Positions 1-11,100 are shown, numbered from the stretch's first letter. The stretch: DNA of 64,000 nucleotides from Microglena sp. YARC (GCA_022414725.1 CM039464.1:51850017-51914016), one strand, 5' to 3'. Translations and numbers: made by a program. Notes: a model not told the origin generated them from the sequence alone.

Positions 1-710
1 TATTCGTTCAATGTAAGCATTGGTGAGAAATTGTTACCTACCTGTTTTCGATATATAAATGCGCACATAGCATGTGTGTGTATAAAATGTACGCGTCGCA
101 CCGTTTTATTCGATTTCTGGCCCCATTTCAAGACCTTGACCTGTCTTATCTGCTCTTAGTCAACTGCATTGGTGATAACACTGCTACTGCTGATTGTCGT
201 GTATGGATGCACACACTATCACTTGTGCCATCAGGATTGGTTATTTATTCTGATTTCTGGCCCGTCTTCAAGACCTTGACCTGCCTCACCTGAAGTATCT
301 CGTCATGAGCATTTGGTGAGGTAAGCTGTAATGATTTCTTATACACACGCCTTACACAGTCATACAAATGTATTGCATAGGATTGCTAGTTTATTCTGGA
401 TTTCTGGCCTCGTCTTCAAGCCTTGACCTGCCTCTATCTGCGTATTCGTTGCATGAGCATTGATGAGGTAAGTGCTGCTACCTGTTTTTCGATATACATA
501 ATTGCGCACATATCGTTTATGTGTTAAATAGTATGCCTTGGTAATCCGTTATTTATTATGATTTTGGCCCTCGGTGTCCTCTGTAGTTTAGAAGACTATA
601 GCCGTCGTGCTTCAAGACCACGACTGCCATCATCTGCGTATTGGTCATGAGGCATTGGTTGAGAAGTAGAGCTACTACCTGTTCTATATAATATAATGCG
701 CACCATTCGG
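1..710 (+). repeat. Degenerate tandem repeat carrying an exon-end-like module
   Basis: About five diverged copies of a roughly 150-bp unit. The best preserved parts read in one frame as a hydrophobic stretch (FWPVFKTLTCLICVFVMSIG) followed by GAG and a GTAAGC or GTAAGT donor-like site (near 310-325 and 456-470). This resembles repeated copies of a membrane-protein exon 3' end with its 5' splice site, the same arrangement seen around confirmed exons further right. It may derive from an upstream exon of the transporter ending at 10460. No single copy is clearly the functional exon. Confidence 0.45.
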
Positions 711-879
711 CACAAGGTATTCAAGCGCCCTTTTTGGCCCCGCTGCGCGTTTGCGCAGTTTTTGCAACGCCCCGCCCTGCTGGCGCAAGCAAGCATTTTG
801 TGGCGCTTTTTGCACTCACAAAGCGCAGTTTTTTTTCCCTTCGATTGAAGTGCGCTAAATTTGCCAATGGAAGCACCTG
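711..879. mobile_element. Degenerate copy of the AGCGC-rich hAT-like MITE
   Basis: It shares the internal words of the better copies at 20109, 40195, 49642 and 53781: alternating GCGC/AGCGCAG motifs, TTTTTGCAC and AAGTGCGCTAAAT. The ends are eroded versions of the CAGGGTA terminal inverted repeat, so the boundaries are approximate and no target-site duplication is seen. Confidence 0.55.
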
Positions 880-889
880 CCTCACTGAC

Positions 890-1440
890 CCATTAAACCA
901 GGCAAAACAACAGCCGCCACCACACCATGCAGGCAGGCAGGCAGCTTACTAAAACACCGCATTATAACTAGCCAAACAACCTCTTAAACACTAAAAAATG
1001 ATAAGTGTAACAAAAATATAGGTTTACTAGACATACAACAGCCGCCACCTGAACCACCACCATCATGCAGCAGGCAGCCTACTAACGTGAACCATTATAA
1101 CTAGCGCAAACAACTCACTTAAACACTAAAACAAATTGCAAATGTGTAACGAATATAGTTACTATAACGACATACAAACAGCCGCCACCACCACCATCAT
1201 GCAGCAGGCAGTACTAAAACGTAACGCATTATAACTAGTCAAAACAACCAACTTAAACCACTAAAAAAATGAGAAGTGAGAGAGTATAGTTACTAGACAT
1301 GACAAACAGCCGCCACCACCATCATCATAGCAGGCAGGCAGCTACTAACGTAACCATATAACTAGTCAAACAAGCCACTTAAACCACTCAAAAATAATGA
1401 AAGTGTAGACCAAATATGTTTAAGCTAGATTCATACGAAA
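890..1440 (+). repeat. Degenerate tandem repeat, about 135-bp unit
   Basis: Four imperfect units begin with ACAGCCGCCACCACC(ATC), continue through ATGCAGCAGGCAG and ATTATAACTAG, and end with a motif like AAATATAGTTACTAGACAT. Many single-base indels separate the copies. No open frame persists. Confidence 0.7.
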
Positions 1441-1479
1441 CAGTATATTTTATTTCTCTACTCACCTGCACCAACCAGC

Positions 1480-2700
1480 CAACACCATGATAGCGGCATG
1501 CATGCTTGCGGAGTATCACCACAAGTGCGAAAGCGTACATCGTACACAACCACTGTCAAAACTCAGTTTCGGCACCCTCTGAAGCATTTTGTTTTATTTG
1601 GCCGCCTTAATATGAATAAAAATATATAGAGTTAGTTATCTTATAGCCATCCCCATCGGTAAAAGTAGAACTACACTTAAACCCAATGGGGTATTCGACC
1701 CATACACAAGGTAAACCACCACCACCACCACCATGATCACCAATGTAGTCGTGCTTGCGGAGTGGCAGAACAGTACAACATGCCTTCATTGTCACATACC
1801 ACTGCCAAAATATACAGTCCAGCAATCCCTCTGACCCATAAACAAGGCAAAACAATGGCCACCACCTACACTCCACCAACACACCACTCACATTGGCCAG
1901 GCATTGCTTTGCGGAGTGCCAACCAGTACAAAACATATACAGCCTTCATATGTCACAACCACTGCCGGTAATGCAGTTTGGCATCCCTGCTGACCCATAA
2001 ACTAGGCATACAACCTACCGCACCTGACCTACCCATGCAGGTCAGCTACTAAAGCAACGATTAATAAACTTCCTCACACGTCAGCCACGAATCTATAAAC
2101 CACTGAATACTACATACAATACAACATACTAGGCAAGGAACAGCAGCCAGGGAAGCTAACCGCCATACAGGACACAGCCTACATGTCACAACCACTGCCA
2201 TAAAATACAGTTCGGCATCCCTCCTGACCCATAAACAAGGCAAACAAACAGCAACCACAACACCAAATATGGCAGGCAAACAGATACTAAAACAACCATT
2301 AAAACTGCTTCAACAACCACTACAACTACTAATAAGGCAACCCAACTAAAAACTCACATGAAGAACTGCAACAAATGTCATTACTGGACAAACAACAGGG
2401 CCAGAACCGAGAGAATAACCACCTCAGCACATAGCCTACATATCACAACACTGCCAAAACTGCAGATTCGGCATCCCTCTGACCCATGAAACAAGGTAGA
2501 CAACAGCCACCACACCATACATGCAGGCATGGCAGACAGAATACTAGGCAATCATTATAACTACTCACAAGAACCACTATAACTACTAAAACAACACTAA
2601 AACCATTGAATCTGTAACAAAATGTTCATTAACCAGACAAGCAATAGCAGCCACCCTCCATTAACCACCACACCAGCCATCGCATCGTAGGCTATCTTGC
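1480..2700 (+). repeat. Degenerate repeat region built on a CTGACCCATAAACAAGGC motif
   Basis: The motif CTGACCCATAAACAAGGC or close variants recurs near 1829, 1989, 2223 and 2480, each followed by a CCACCACACCATGCAGGCAGG-like stretch. TTGCGGAGT recurs near 1508, 1752, 1910 and 2698. The last of these leads into the exon-like segment at 2700, so the earlier ones may be copies of that exon's acceptor side. No gene is assignable within the stretch. Confidence 0.5.
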
Positions 2701-3225
2701 GGAGTAGCAGATACCACCAATTGGCGTTCTCTTCGCAATGTACGTGGGCAGCGTCGACTTCCCCATGGTTCATCGTAGTGGGTGTGCTCACCATGGGCTA
2801 ACAACTGCCTACGGGCGGATCTCTCGCCCCATCGCCACCTGACCAGATCCAGGCCATGACCACATCATCATCCTCACATGGTGCTCCGTCATCTTACGTG
2901 GCCGTCACCTTCCCGCGAGTACCTGCCCAGCCACTTCCCGACGCGCCATTTCCGCCTGGCGCCCACACCAGTCGCTACGGAACCCTTTTCTCCATGCCCG
3001 TGTCCCTCATGTCCCGCGCGACCAGTGTTTCAGTGAAGCGCTCTGGCAGAAAGGTGTGGGCCATCGAAGGATAGGAGTCGCATGCTGTGGGGCGGCTGCA
3101 TCGGAGCCATGTCTCATCACTATGCGCGTCTTCTTGTTTGGATTCCGGTGGCCTTCCTAAAGCTGCCATGGGGAGGGCTCAAATCACCAGATTAGACACC
3201 GACATCAACTTGTACCTCTTCCAGG
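2700..3225 (+). other. Possible coding segment, unassigned
   Basis: Base composition is balanced, unlike the repeats on either side. One frame near 2716-2790 reads IPPIGVLFAMYVGSVDFP, which could be a transporter membrane segment. Another frame is open for 72 codons at 2856-3074 but is not recognisable. The segment ends at TTCCAG followed by GTTGGTGG, a plausible donor. No family is identified, and a frame joining the pieces is not evident. Confidence 0.3.
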
Positions 3226-3685
3226 TTGGTGGGTGGGTTGTGTGTGCGGGGGGGGGGTCAGTTTGTGTCGTGGGGGGGGGGGCGAGGGGGGTCTGGTGTG
3301 TGCGTGTGGTGGTGGTGCTGGGGGGGGGGGGTTCGAAGGATAGGAAGTTGCTGCTGTGGGGTGGCCGCATGGGGAGGGCTCATCAACCTTCGACACCGAC
3401 ATTCAAACTTGTACCCTCTTTCCAGGTTGGTGGGTGGTGGGTGGGTGGGGGCTGGGTGGGGGCTGAAGGTTTGTGGGGGGGGGGGGGGGGGGTCAGTTTG
3501 TGTCGTGGGGGGGGGGCGAGGGGGGTCTGGGGTGTGTGCGTGGTGGTGGGGGGGGGGGGGGGTCGAAGGAATAGGAAGTCGCTGCTGTGGGAAAAAAAGT
3601 GGCTGCGCATCGGAGCCTGTCTTTAATCACCTTCGACACCGTGACAATTTTCATACTTGTACCTATGTTCCAGTTAGTGGGGGTT

Positions 3686-3716
<31 letters not shown>

Positions 3717-4420
3717 GGGTGGGGGGGGGGGGGGGGGGGGGGGGGCGGGGGGGTGGGGGGGGGGGGGGGGAGGGAGGCGGGGGGGGGGGGGTGGGGGGGG
3801 GGGGGGGGGGGGGGGGCGGCGCGGGAGGGGGGGGGGGGTCAGTGGTGTGTGTGGGGGGGGGGGGCGGGGGGTCTGGGTGTTGTGTGTGGTGTGGGGGGGG
3901 GGGGGTCGAAGGAATAGGAAGTCGCTGCTTGTGGGGGTGGCGCATTGGGAGGGCCATACCTTCGAACACCCGGACATCAACTTGTACCTCTCGCAGGTTG
4001 GTGGTGTGTGGTGTGTGTTGGGGGGGGGGATGGGGGGGGGGCTGGGGGGTGGGGAGGGGGGGGGGGGGGAAAGGGGTCTGAGTTTGTGTGTGTGGGGGGG
4101 GGGTCAGTGTGTGGGGGGGGGAAAGGGGTCCTGAGGCTGTGGGGTGGGGGTCGAGGTGTGTGTGGGGGGGAAGGGGGCTTGAGTGTGTGTGTGGTGGTGG
4201 GGGGGGCTTAGAAGGATAGGTAAGTCGCCTGCTGTGGGTGCTGCATCCGGAGCCTCTTACAAACCGTTCGAGCACCGACATTACTTGTACCTATTTTCCA
4301 GGTTAGTGGTGTGGTGTGTGGGTGGGTGGGTGGGTGGGTGGGTGAGGGGTGGGGGGGGGGTCTGAGTGTGTTTGTGGCAGAAGGTTTGGGCGTCGAAGGC
4401 TATAAAGTTGCTGAAGACAT
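3226..4420 (+). repeat. G-run array with repeated exon-end-like module
   Basis: Long runs of G on the + strand alternate with GTGTGTG and with five diverged copies (about 3331, 3561, 3905, 4209 and 4390) of a module beginning TCGAAGGATAGGAAGTCGCT and ending TTGTACCTCTTCCAG plus GTTGGTGG. A first copy lies at about 3062-3224. In one frame the module ends FDTDINLYLFQ before the donor. Long predicted Gly-rich or Pro-rich frames here are artefacts of the G runs. Assembly of homopolymers this long is unreliable. Confidence 0.6.
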
Positions 4421-5394
4421 CCCACCCCACCTCCACCCCTCCCTCCCCTCCTTATGCCAACATCCTGCAGCTTCTCCTTACCGTCACTCCTCCCCATGCC
4501 AACCCCTCCACTGCCACCTCTTCCTACCCTTTCCTCATCCCAACCCTCTCCACTTCTCCTTACCATCACCGTCATTGGCGCTCCTGTAATCCCCATCCAA
4601 CCCACTCCACCACCCTCTTCCTAACCCTCTTCATCTAATCCAGGCTGCACTTCTCCTTACATCACCCCTCCCCATCCAACATCTCCACCCCTTTACCCTA
4701 CCACTCCATCCCCAATCACGCCCCTCCCGTCCCCGCACACTCCTTGAGAGCCCCTCCCCCTCCCCTTAGGTCTTTCGCTGACGAAGCGAACGCGGTGGGT
4801 TGAAGCTTCGGCCATAGGTTAGCTCATGGGTCGGTGTCGTCACTCTCCACCTAGGTCCTCCTTACCCTCCGCTCGCCACATCCACCTCCCCTCCCATACC
4901 CTACCCTCCCACCCTCACACCTCCCACCTCACTCGCACCCCTCACTACCCTCCCCAGCCCAACTCACTCCCATCATCCGCTCTCCTACCTCCATCCCCCA
5001 ACCTCACCCCTACCCTCCCGCCCCCTACCGCCTCCACATCCAACTCATCCGCTCCCCACCTCACCCCTACCCTTCCTACTCCTCCACATCCAACCCACCC
5101 TCCCCCCCATCCAACTCACCCCTACCTGCCCATCCAAATCATCACCCCTCCCCGCCCCTACCCCTCCCCATCCCATCCAACTCTCTCACTCCCCCCCTAC
5201 CACCGCGCCCCTCAGGTCTTTGCTGACGAACAGGAATGCGGTGGTTGGAGCCTCGCCATGGCTAGCTCCATGGGTCGGTGTCGTCACTCTTACCTTGGCT
5301 GTCCTTACCCCCTCCCCATTCCCACCTCACCCCCTCCCTTAACATCCCACCTTCACTCCCCCCCCCGCCCCCTACCCCTACCCCTACCCCTCAG
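4421..5394 (+). repeat. Pyrimidine-rich intron with two copies of the next exon's 5' edge
   Basis: CCCCTCC/ACCCCT-rich intronic sequence. At 4770-4846 (after CCCCTTAG) and 5216-5290 (after CCCCTCAG) lie mutated copies of the first roughly 75 bases of the exon that begins at 5395. Both copies stop matching at the same word, GTCGTCACTCT, and both carry indels or substitutions that break the frame. Confidence 0.8.
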
Positions 5395-5625
5395 GTCTTC
5401 GCTGACGACAGGAACGCGGTTGTTGGAGCCTCGGCCATGGTTAGCTCCTGGGTCGGTGTCGTCACTCTCATCTTGGCCATTGTTATGAACACCAGCGCCA
5501 TTGACAGTCTGCAGAACGGTATTTGCTCGGCCATCTCCACCCAGTGGTTCAAAGACCAGCACATCATCTTCCCTAGAGTAATCGTCGTCATTATCAACGT
5601 CCCACTCATCGTCGTCTCTTTGCAA
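5395..5625 (+). CDS. SSS-like transporter exon A
   Basis: 231 bp, 77 codons in phase 0 (VFADDRNAVVGAS to VVSLQ). The acceptor is CCCCTCAG at 5394 and the donor GTGAGT at 5626. It has two hydrophobic helices, around SWVGVVTLILAIV and VIVVIINVPLIVV, separated by a polar loop with SAIDSLQNG. This is the only one of three copies of its 5' edge that is open throughout. Confidence 0.75.
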
Positions 5626-8600
5626 GTGAGTAGGAGTGGCGGAAAGTAATGAGAACCCCCTGGTGGGGCGTGGTGTTAAGGGAACCACCGTCGTACAAGC
5701 GGGCAGAAGAACGGTCTAAAAACCACCTCAAACTGGACAAGCTACCATCGCGGTTGACAGCGACCTGCAACGCTAAGAGCGACCCTAGGGGGAGTCGAAC
5801 CCCCGACTCTTCGTTCTCGGAGTGATTCGGTCTACCACTAAACCAATGTATATCAATGAGAGGGGCTAAAACTAAGGGTAAAGATAAAGCAATGAAATGA
5901 CAGGTCGTCAACATTATCAACCTCATCGTCGTCTCTTTGCAAGTAAGTAGAGTGTGAATAAAGATCAAAAATGAATTTGGCATCGACCTTCGATATAACT
6001 CAAACCACCCCTTTTCCCTTTTCACCCAACTAGTAAGCAAACCACCCCTTTTCCCTTTTCACCCAACTAGTAAGCAAACCACCTTTTTCCTTTCCCTTTT
6101 CACCCAACTAGTAAGCAAGCCACCCCTTTTCCCTTTTCACCCAACTAGTAAGCAAACCACCCCTTTTCCCTTTTCACCCAACTAGTAAGCAAACCACCCC
6201 TTTTCTTATCAGCCCAACTAGTAAGCCAAACCACCTTTTCCCTTTTCACCCCAACTAGTTAAGCAAACCAACCGCCCTTTTCCCCTTTTCACCCCAAGCG
6301 CCCTTTTCCACCCAACCTTTTCCACCCAGCCTTTTCAACCCAACTAGCTAAGCAAACCACCCTTTTCCCTTTTCACCCAACTAGTAAAGCAAACCACCCC
6401 TTTTCCCCTTTTTCACCCAACTAGTAAGCAAACACCCCTTTTCCCCTTTTCACCCAACTAGTAAGCAATAACACCCCTTTTCCCTTTTCACACCCAACTA
6501 GTAAGCAAACCACCCCTTTTCCACGCCTTTATCACCCAACCTTTTCCACCCAATCCTTTTCCACCCAGCCTTTTCACCCAACTAGTAAGCAACTGAAATG
6601 ACTGGTTCGCAACATTAATCAACGTCCCACTCATCGTCGTCTCTTTGCAAGCGGGTAGAGTGCGAATAAAGATCAAAGATGAACTTGACGCGCGACTATG
6701 ATATAAACTCTAACCACCCCCAGCTTTATCACAAAATCTTAATCATCATCATCATCATCATCAATTATCTCCTCATCGTCATCGCCTTGCAAGTGAGTAA
6801 CCAACTCCCACAGCACCGTAGCACCCCAGTAACCCAACTCCACAACACCCAGTAACCAACTCCGCACACACCCAGTAGAACCAACTCCCCACAACACCCC
6901 AGTAACCAACTGCCCACATAACACCCCAGTAACCAACTCCCACAACACCCCAGTAACCAACACCCACAACACCCCTAGCCTTCTCAACAAACTAAGGGTA
7001 AAGATAAAGCAATGAATTGACTGGTCGTCAACATCATCAACATCACCCTCCTCTTCGTCCCATTGCAAAGTGAGTAACCAACTCCCACAACCTAGCCTTC
7101 TCAACAAACTAGGGGTAAAGAACCCCCACCCCCCCCCCTCAGAACAACCCCAGTCATAAACCTCTTCTCAACCCTTATCCCTCCGCCCCCCTCCCCCCCC
7201 CCCCCTCTCCCCATAACCCACCAGTCATCAAACCTCTTCTCACACCCTTATCCTCCTCCCCCCTCCCCTCCCCCCCCCTCCCCCCCCTTCTCCTCCACCC
7301 ATACGCACCCCCCAGTCATCAACCTCTTCTCACCGTCCTCTATCCCTCCGCCCCCTGCTCATCAGCGTCTTCACCAACCAGTTTGTATCAGAATCAGCAG
7401 CATCAAGCCTCTTCTCTACCCCTTCAACCTCCACTCCCTCCCCAGAACTGCCCAGTCATTAACCTCCTCTTCATCAGTAACATGATTATTACTTGCTGCT
7501 TCATTTCCCTGCTCATCAGCGGCACTGTCACCAACCAGATCTTTACAGGGTCATCTGCATCAAGCCTCTTCTTTACCCCTCAACCTCTTAGCCCCTTCAA
7601 ACTCCATCCCTTACTCCTCCACTCCTCCCCCTCCCTCCCTCCCCAGAACTACCCCGTCATTAACCTCTACTCACCCTTATCCCTCCGCCCCTCCCCTTCC
7701 CCTATATAGACAGAACTACTGAGAATGTCTTGAACCTCTTCTCCATCCCTTACTCCTCCACTCCTCCCCCTCCCTCCCTCCAGACCTACCCCCTTACACG
7801 CTCCACTCCTCCCTCCCTCCACAGAACTACCCACCCCGTCATTAATCTCTTCTTGATCATCATGTAACATGATCACCACTTGTTGCTTCATCCCGGTGGT
7901 CATCGGCATCGTCACTGACAAGATCGTATCAGAGTCTGCCGCCATCTTCAGCTGCGTTACTGCCATCCTCACTGCCCTTGCCTATGGCATCGGTGTCTCT
8001 TGGCAGAGCGACCAGGTGGCTGACTCATTCGACTGCGGTGCATGGTGAGTTACAGAGGTTTGTTTCCTACTGGTTTTGTCTGCCTACTTGTCTCTGGCTA
8101 CAAATCATAGTGCGTTCTTGCCATCCTGTCTACTCTATCTGTAAAGGAATGATACCGCCTGGTGGTGGCATTGGGGCCTCGTGGCAGAGCGACCGAATGA
8201 CTGACTCCTTTGACTGTGGGGCATGGTGAATCACAGTGGTGTGTATCCTATACCTAAATGCATGCACATATATAGGCACATAAAAATACACATAACATCA
8301 TCGCACAAGGCACGATTGATGCGACTGTGGGGCATGGTGAGATACAGAGGTGTGTGTATCCTATACCCATATGCCTGCACATACATATACATATAACAAC
8401 ATCGTACAAGGCACAATTGATGCGACTGTGGCGCATGGTGAGTCACAGTGGTGTGTATCCTATACCCATAAGCATGCACATACATATAGGCACATACATA
8501 TACATATAACAACATCGTACAAGACACAATTGATGCGACTGTGGCGCATGGTGAGATACAGTGGTGTGTACTCTATACCCATAAGCATGCACATACATAT

Positions 8601-9188
8601 AGGCACATACATATACATATAACAACATCGTACAAGACACGATTGATGCGACTGCGGGGCATGGTGAGTCACAGTGGTGTGTATCCTATACCCACATGCA
8701 TGCACATTTATAGGCGCACACATATACATGTAACAACATCGCACAAGACACAATTGATGCGACTGTGGCGCATGGTGAGATACAGTGGTGTGTACTCTAT
8801 ACCCATAAGCATGCACATACATATAGGCGCATACATATACATATAACAACATCGCACAAGACACGATTGATGCGACTGTGGCGCATGGTGAGTCACAGTG
8901 GTGTGTACTCAATACCCATAAGCATGCGCATACATATACAAATATATAAACATACACATAAAACATATACCTTGTAGTAAGGTATACTATGTAATTTATA
9001 TATCATATACAACCTGTTTCTCTACCTCTCTCAACATCTACCTGTACCTCACTACTCTACCATCTAAATTCTATGCCCCGGTTTTCTATCTCTGTGTCTC
9101 ATGTGCGCACACACACCACCACCGCCTCACAGTTTCACTTTCTATGGTAACCAGAACTTTACCTATACCCTATCCTCTATCACACCTA

Positions 9189-9251
<63 letters not shown>

Positions 9252-9514
9252 GTATGAGTACTTTGGTATCGCTTGCCTGGGTGCGCACACACCAAAGAAC
9301 ACACCTACACCATCCGCCTCTCAGGTTCACCTTCTTTGGCAACCAGAACTTCTCGTATGAGTACTTTGGTTTCGCATGCATCGGCTCTATTGCGGGTCTC
9401 GTCCTTTGGGAGGGCTTTGCCTTCCTGTTCAAGCTCTGTGGCATCCAGGGCCCTGGCATCAGTGGAGTGCTCAAGGGACTACCAGGCTTCAGTGTTATCA
9501 CAGGTGCGCAGATT

Positions 9515-9545
<31 letters not shown>

Positions 9546-10460
9546 GTAAGGGTAAGGGTAGCCAGGCTTGTAGGGCAGGGGACTCTGATGAGGCGGGGGG
9601 GGAGGGGGGGGGGGGCAGGGGGGGGGGGCATCGAGGGCCCTGGCATCAGTGGAGTGCTCAGGACTACAGGCTTCAGTGGTATGACAGGTGCGCAGAGAGT
9701 GGAGGGGGGAGAGGATAAGATGGAAGGGGTAAAGGGTAGCCAGATGTGGATAGAGGATGGGGTGAAAGGGGTAAAGGGTAGCTAGATTGTCCACCCACTG
9801 CCACCGCTGCTGCCATCCACCCCTAACCCCACAGCACACCACCCTAACCCACACCTAACCACTACACTCACACACGCTGCTGCAGTGGAAGCATGGACTT
9901 CGACCTCCTGGACTACTAGCCCTTCAAGTTTTTTTGTCATGGGCAAGCTCCATTTAAGTACTTCTCACACCATACGAACCAACCAACCAACCAACCAACC
10001 AACCAACCCCCCCCCCCCCCTAGCCCCCTAGCTCCCCCCATCATGCCGTCCAATCTTTACCCACCTACCCACATCCACCTGCTGCCATCCACGCCTACCC
10101 CCAGCCCCAACCCAAACCACCCACCCACGTAACCACCCACACGCACACCTAACAACCCCTAACCCACCAACACCCACAACCACCTGTGCAGGTGGAAGCA
10201 TGGGCTTCGACCTCCTGGACTACCAGCCCTTCAAGTTTTGTGTCATGGGCAAGCTCCATGGACCTTTGCATGGCACCGTACCCGGGCAGCCGAAGCGAGA
10301 CGGGGACACAAGCTCCTCTGATTCGGGCGACAGGACAGAGACAGCAAGCCCGGTGTATCATGGTGCAGAGCCAGTGGCCGCGAAGGGCTCCGAGCCAGTG
10401 GTTCAGTCCACCCCTCAGCTGCGTGTAGACATGGCTGGAGGATCTGCTGTTCCGCAATAG
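5395..10460 (+). CDS. Probable sodium:solute symporter (SSS) family transporter, C-terminal part, four exons
   Basis: Four exons at 5395-5625, 7825-8044, 9325-9503 and 10192-10460 join in compatible phases (0, 2, 1) and end at TAG 10458-10460. They encode about five hydrophobic segments, then a polar tail. The first exon carries NTSAIDSLQNG followed by a membrane helix (VIVVIINVPLIVV); the second reads as ANM-type hydrophobic helices; the third ends in a Trp/Phe-rich helix. A serine- and aspartate-containing SAIDSLQNG segment followed by INVPLIV is what I associate with SSS-family symporters (solute uptake coupled to sodium or protons, plasma membrane). The family call rests on that resemblance only, and the substrate is unknown. 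Upstream exons must lie left of 5395. The second exon has frame-breaking indels near its start, so the gene is either damaged or misassembled there. Confidence 0.6.
5646..5855 (-). mobile_element. tRNA-derived SINE, near full length
   Basis: In the minus orientation it reads: a tRNA-like head (TGGTTTAGTGGTAGACCGAA, box A-like), the box B-like GGGTTCGACTCCCCC, the shared body TTGCAGGTCGCTGTCAACC and GCGATGGTAGCTTGTCC, and a 3' end related to CACGCCCCACCAGG. It lies just inside the intron after exon A. The other copies in the window are at 18097, 19161, 39089, 45447, 50437 and 53376. Confidence 0.8.
5856..7440 (+). repeat. Transporter intron with echoes of exon A's 3' edge and satellites
   Basis: Copies of the exon A 3' edge and donor (CTCATCGTCGTCTCTTTGCAA plus GTGAGT-like) occur near 5907-5945, 6608-6652, 6764-6795 and 7028-7074. 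Between them are a 38-40 bp array built on ACCCAACTAGTAAGCAAACC (6010-6600, about 14 units) and a 24-bp array on CCCCAGTAACCAACTCCCAC (6800-6970). From about 7143 the pattern switches to copies of the next exon's 5' edge (CCAGTCATNAACCTCTTCTC). Confidence 0.8.
7441..7824 (+). repeat. Partial copies of the 5' edge of transporter exon B
   Basis: The copy at 7450-7580 follows a CCCCAG acceptor and reads openly as NCPVINLLFISNMIITCCFI and onward, but loses similarity after TVTNQI. A second copy starts at about 7650 and is shorter. Earlier degraded copies start near 7147, 7213 and 7315; the last extends into the region matching TCATCGGCATCGTCAC of exon B. All lie upstream of the full-length exon B at 7825. 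Confidence 0.75.
7825..8044 (+). CDS. SSS-like transporter exon B (frameshifted near its 5' end)
   Basis: The acceptor is CCACAG at 7824 and the donor GTGAGT at 8045; the exon ends in phase 2 (TG, completed to Trp by the next exon). Open from about 7870: MITTCCFIPVVIGIVTDK and onward to DSFDCGAW, giving two hydrophobic helices. Compared with the intact partial copy at 7450, the first 45 bases contain a 4-base insertion (CCCACCCC for CCCC) and an extra T (CATGTAAC for CAGTAAC), a net shift of +5. This is either a pseudogene lesion or a consensus error. Confidence 0.7.
8045..9324 (+). repeat. Transporter intron: minisatellite made from an exon end plus donor
   Basis: At 8165-8230 there is a copy of the end of exon B (GTGGCAGAGCGACCGAATGA onward to GGGGCATGGTGA). 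It continues into a minisatellite at about 8230-8950, roughly six units of about 113 bp. Each unit contains GCGACTGTGGNGCATGGTGA, the exon end and splice donor. A (TC)n run lies at 9190-9248. Copies of the next exon's 5' part occur at 9116-9160 (TTCTATGGTAACCAGAACTT) and 9251-9290 (TATGAGTACTTTGGTATCGC). Confidence 0.85.
9325..9503 (+). CDS. SSS-like transporter exon C
   Basis: The acceptor is CCTCTCAG at 9324 and the donor GTGCGC at 9504. The first G completes the Trp codon from exon B. It reads FTFFGNQNFSYEYFGFACIG and onward with a helix ending LVLWEGFAFLF, then CGIQGPGISGVLKGLPGF. It ends one base into a Gly codon. Open throughout. Confidence 0.75.
9504..10191 (+). repeat. Transporter intron with copies of both flanking exon edges
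   Basis: At 9628-9692 is a copy of exon C's 3' edge with its donor (GGCATCAGTGGAGTGCTCAG, then ACAGGTGCGCAG). At about 9893-9957 is a copy of exon D's 5' edge (TGGAAGCATGGACTTCGACC) containing an in-frame stop. The rest is G-runs (9530-9620), (CCAA)n near 9970-10006 and CCCACC-rich sequence. Confidence 0.8.
10192..10460 (+). CDS. SSS-like transporter terminal exon D
   Basis: The acceptor is CTGTGCAG at 10191 and the stop is TAG at 10458-10460. It begins GGSMGFDLLDYQPFKFCVMG and continues as a hydrophilic, probably cytosolic tail rich in Ser, Asp, Gly and Pro. No helix follows the DYQPF segment. Confidence 0.7.
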
Positions 10461-11100
10461 GATGCGACTAGTGGTGCTACTGCTGCTGCTGGGTTGTTTG
10501 TCACGACCCCCATGACTAATTGCTATTGTTTGTCATGGCCCCCATGACTAATTGCTATGACCCATCACAATGCCGTGACCCGCCAACAAGGATTGCCGTG
10601 AAACACGAACCACCAGTGAACCACCAACCAAGATTGCCGAGAGCCACCTGTGACCCTCCAACAAGGATTGACGTGAACCACAGAACCACCTGTGGCCCTC
10701 CAACAAGGATTAACGTGAACCACAGAGCCACCTGTGACCCTCCAACAAGGATTGACGTGAACCGCAGAACCACCGGTGACTCACCAACCAAGATTGCCGT
10801 GAACCACAAAACCACCCGTGACCCACCAACCAAGATTGCCGTGAACCACAAAACCACCCGTGAACCACCAACCAAGATTGCCTTGATCCACGAACCACCC
10901 TTGACCCATCAACCAAGATTGCCGTGATCCACAAACCACCCTTGACCCACCAACCAAGTCTGCAGCAAGCCACGAACCACCCGTGACCCATCAACCAAAA
11001 TTGCAGTGAACCATGACCCGTAATTAGCCGAGGCATGGGATTGTTCTCACGCCTCACGATTCGCCTTGGTTGTGTTATGTTTCCTGTCTGCAGTTTAGTC
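10461..11100 (+). repeat. 3' flank with 42-bp satellite
   Basis: Downstream of the transporter stop. A 42-bp unit built on ACCAAGATTGCCGTGAACCA and CCACCCGTGACCC repeats about 11 times between 10570 and 11030, diverging progressively. Both strands stay open across much of it because 42 is a multiple of 3. A duplicated CCCCCATGACTAATTGCTAT lies at 10508-10560. Confidence 0.8.

Noticed and set aside
3226..4281. Gly-rich (+) and Pro-rich (-) frames up to 302 codons
   Set aside because: They arise from G homopolymers; no conserved domain, and run lengths are unreliable.
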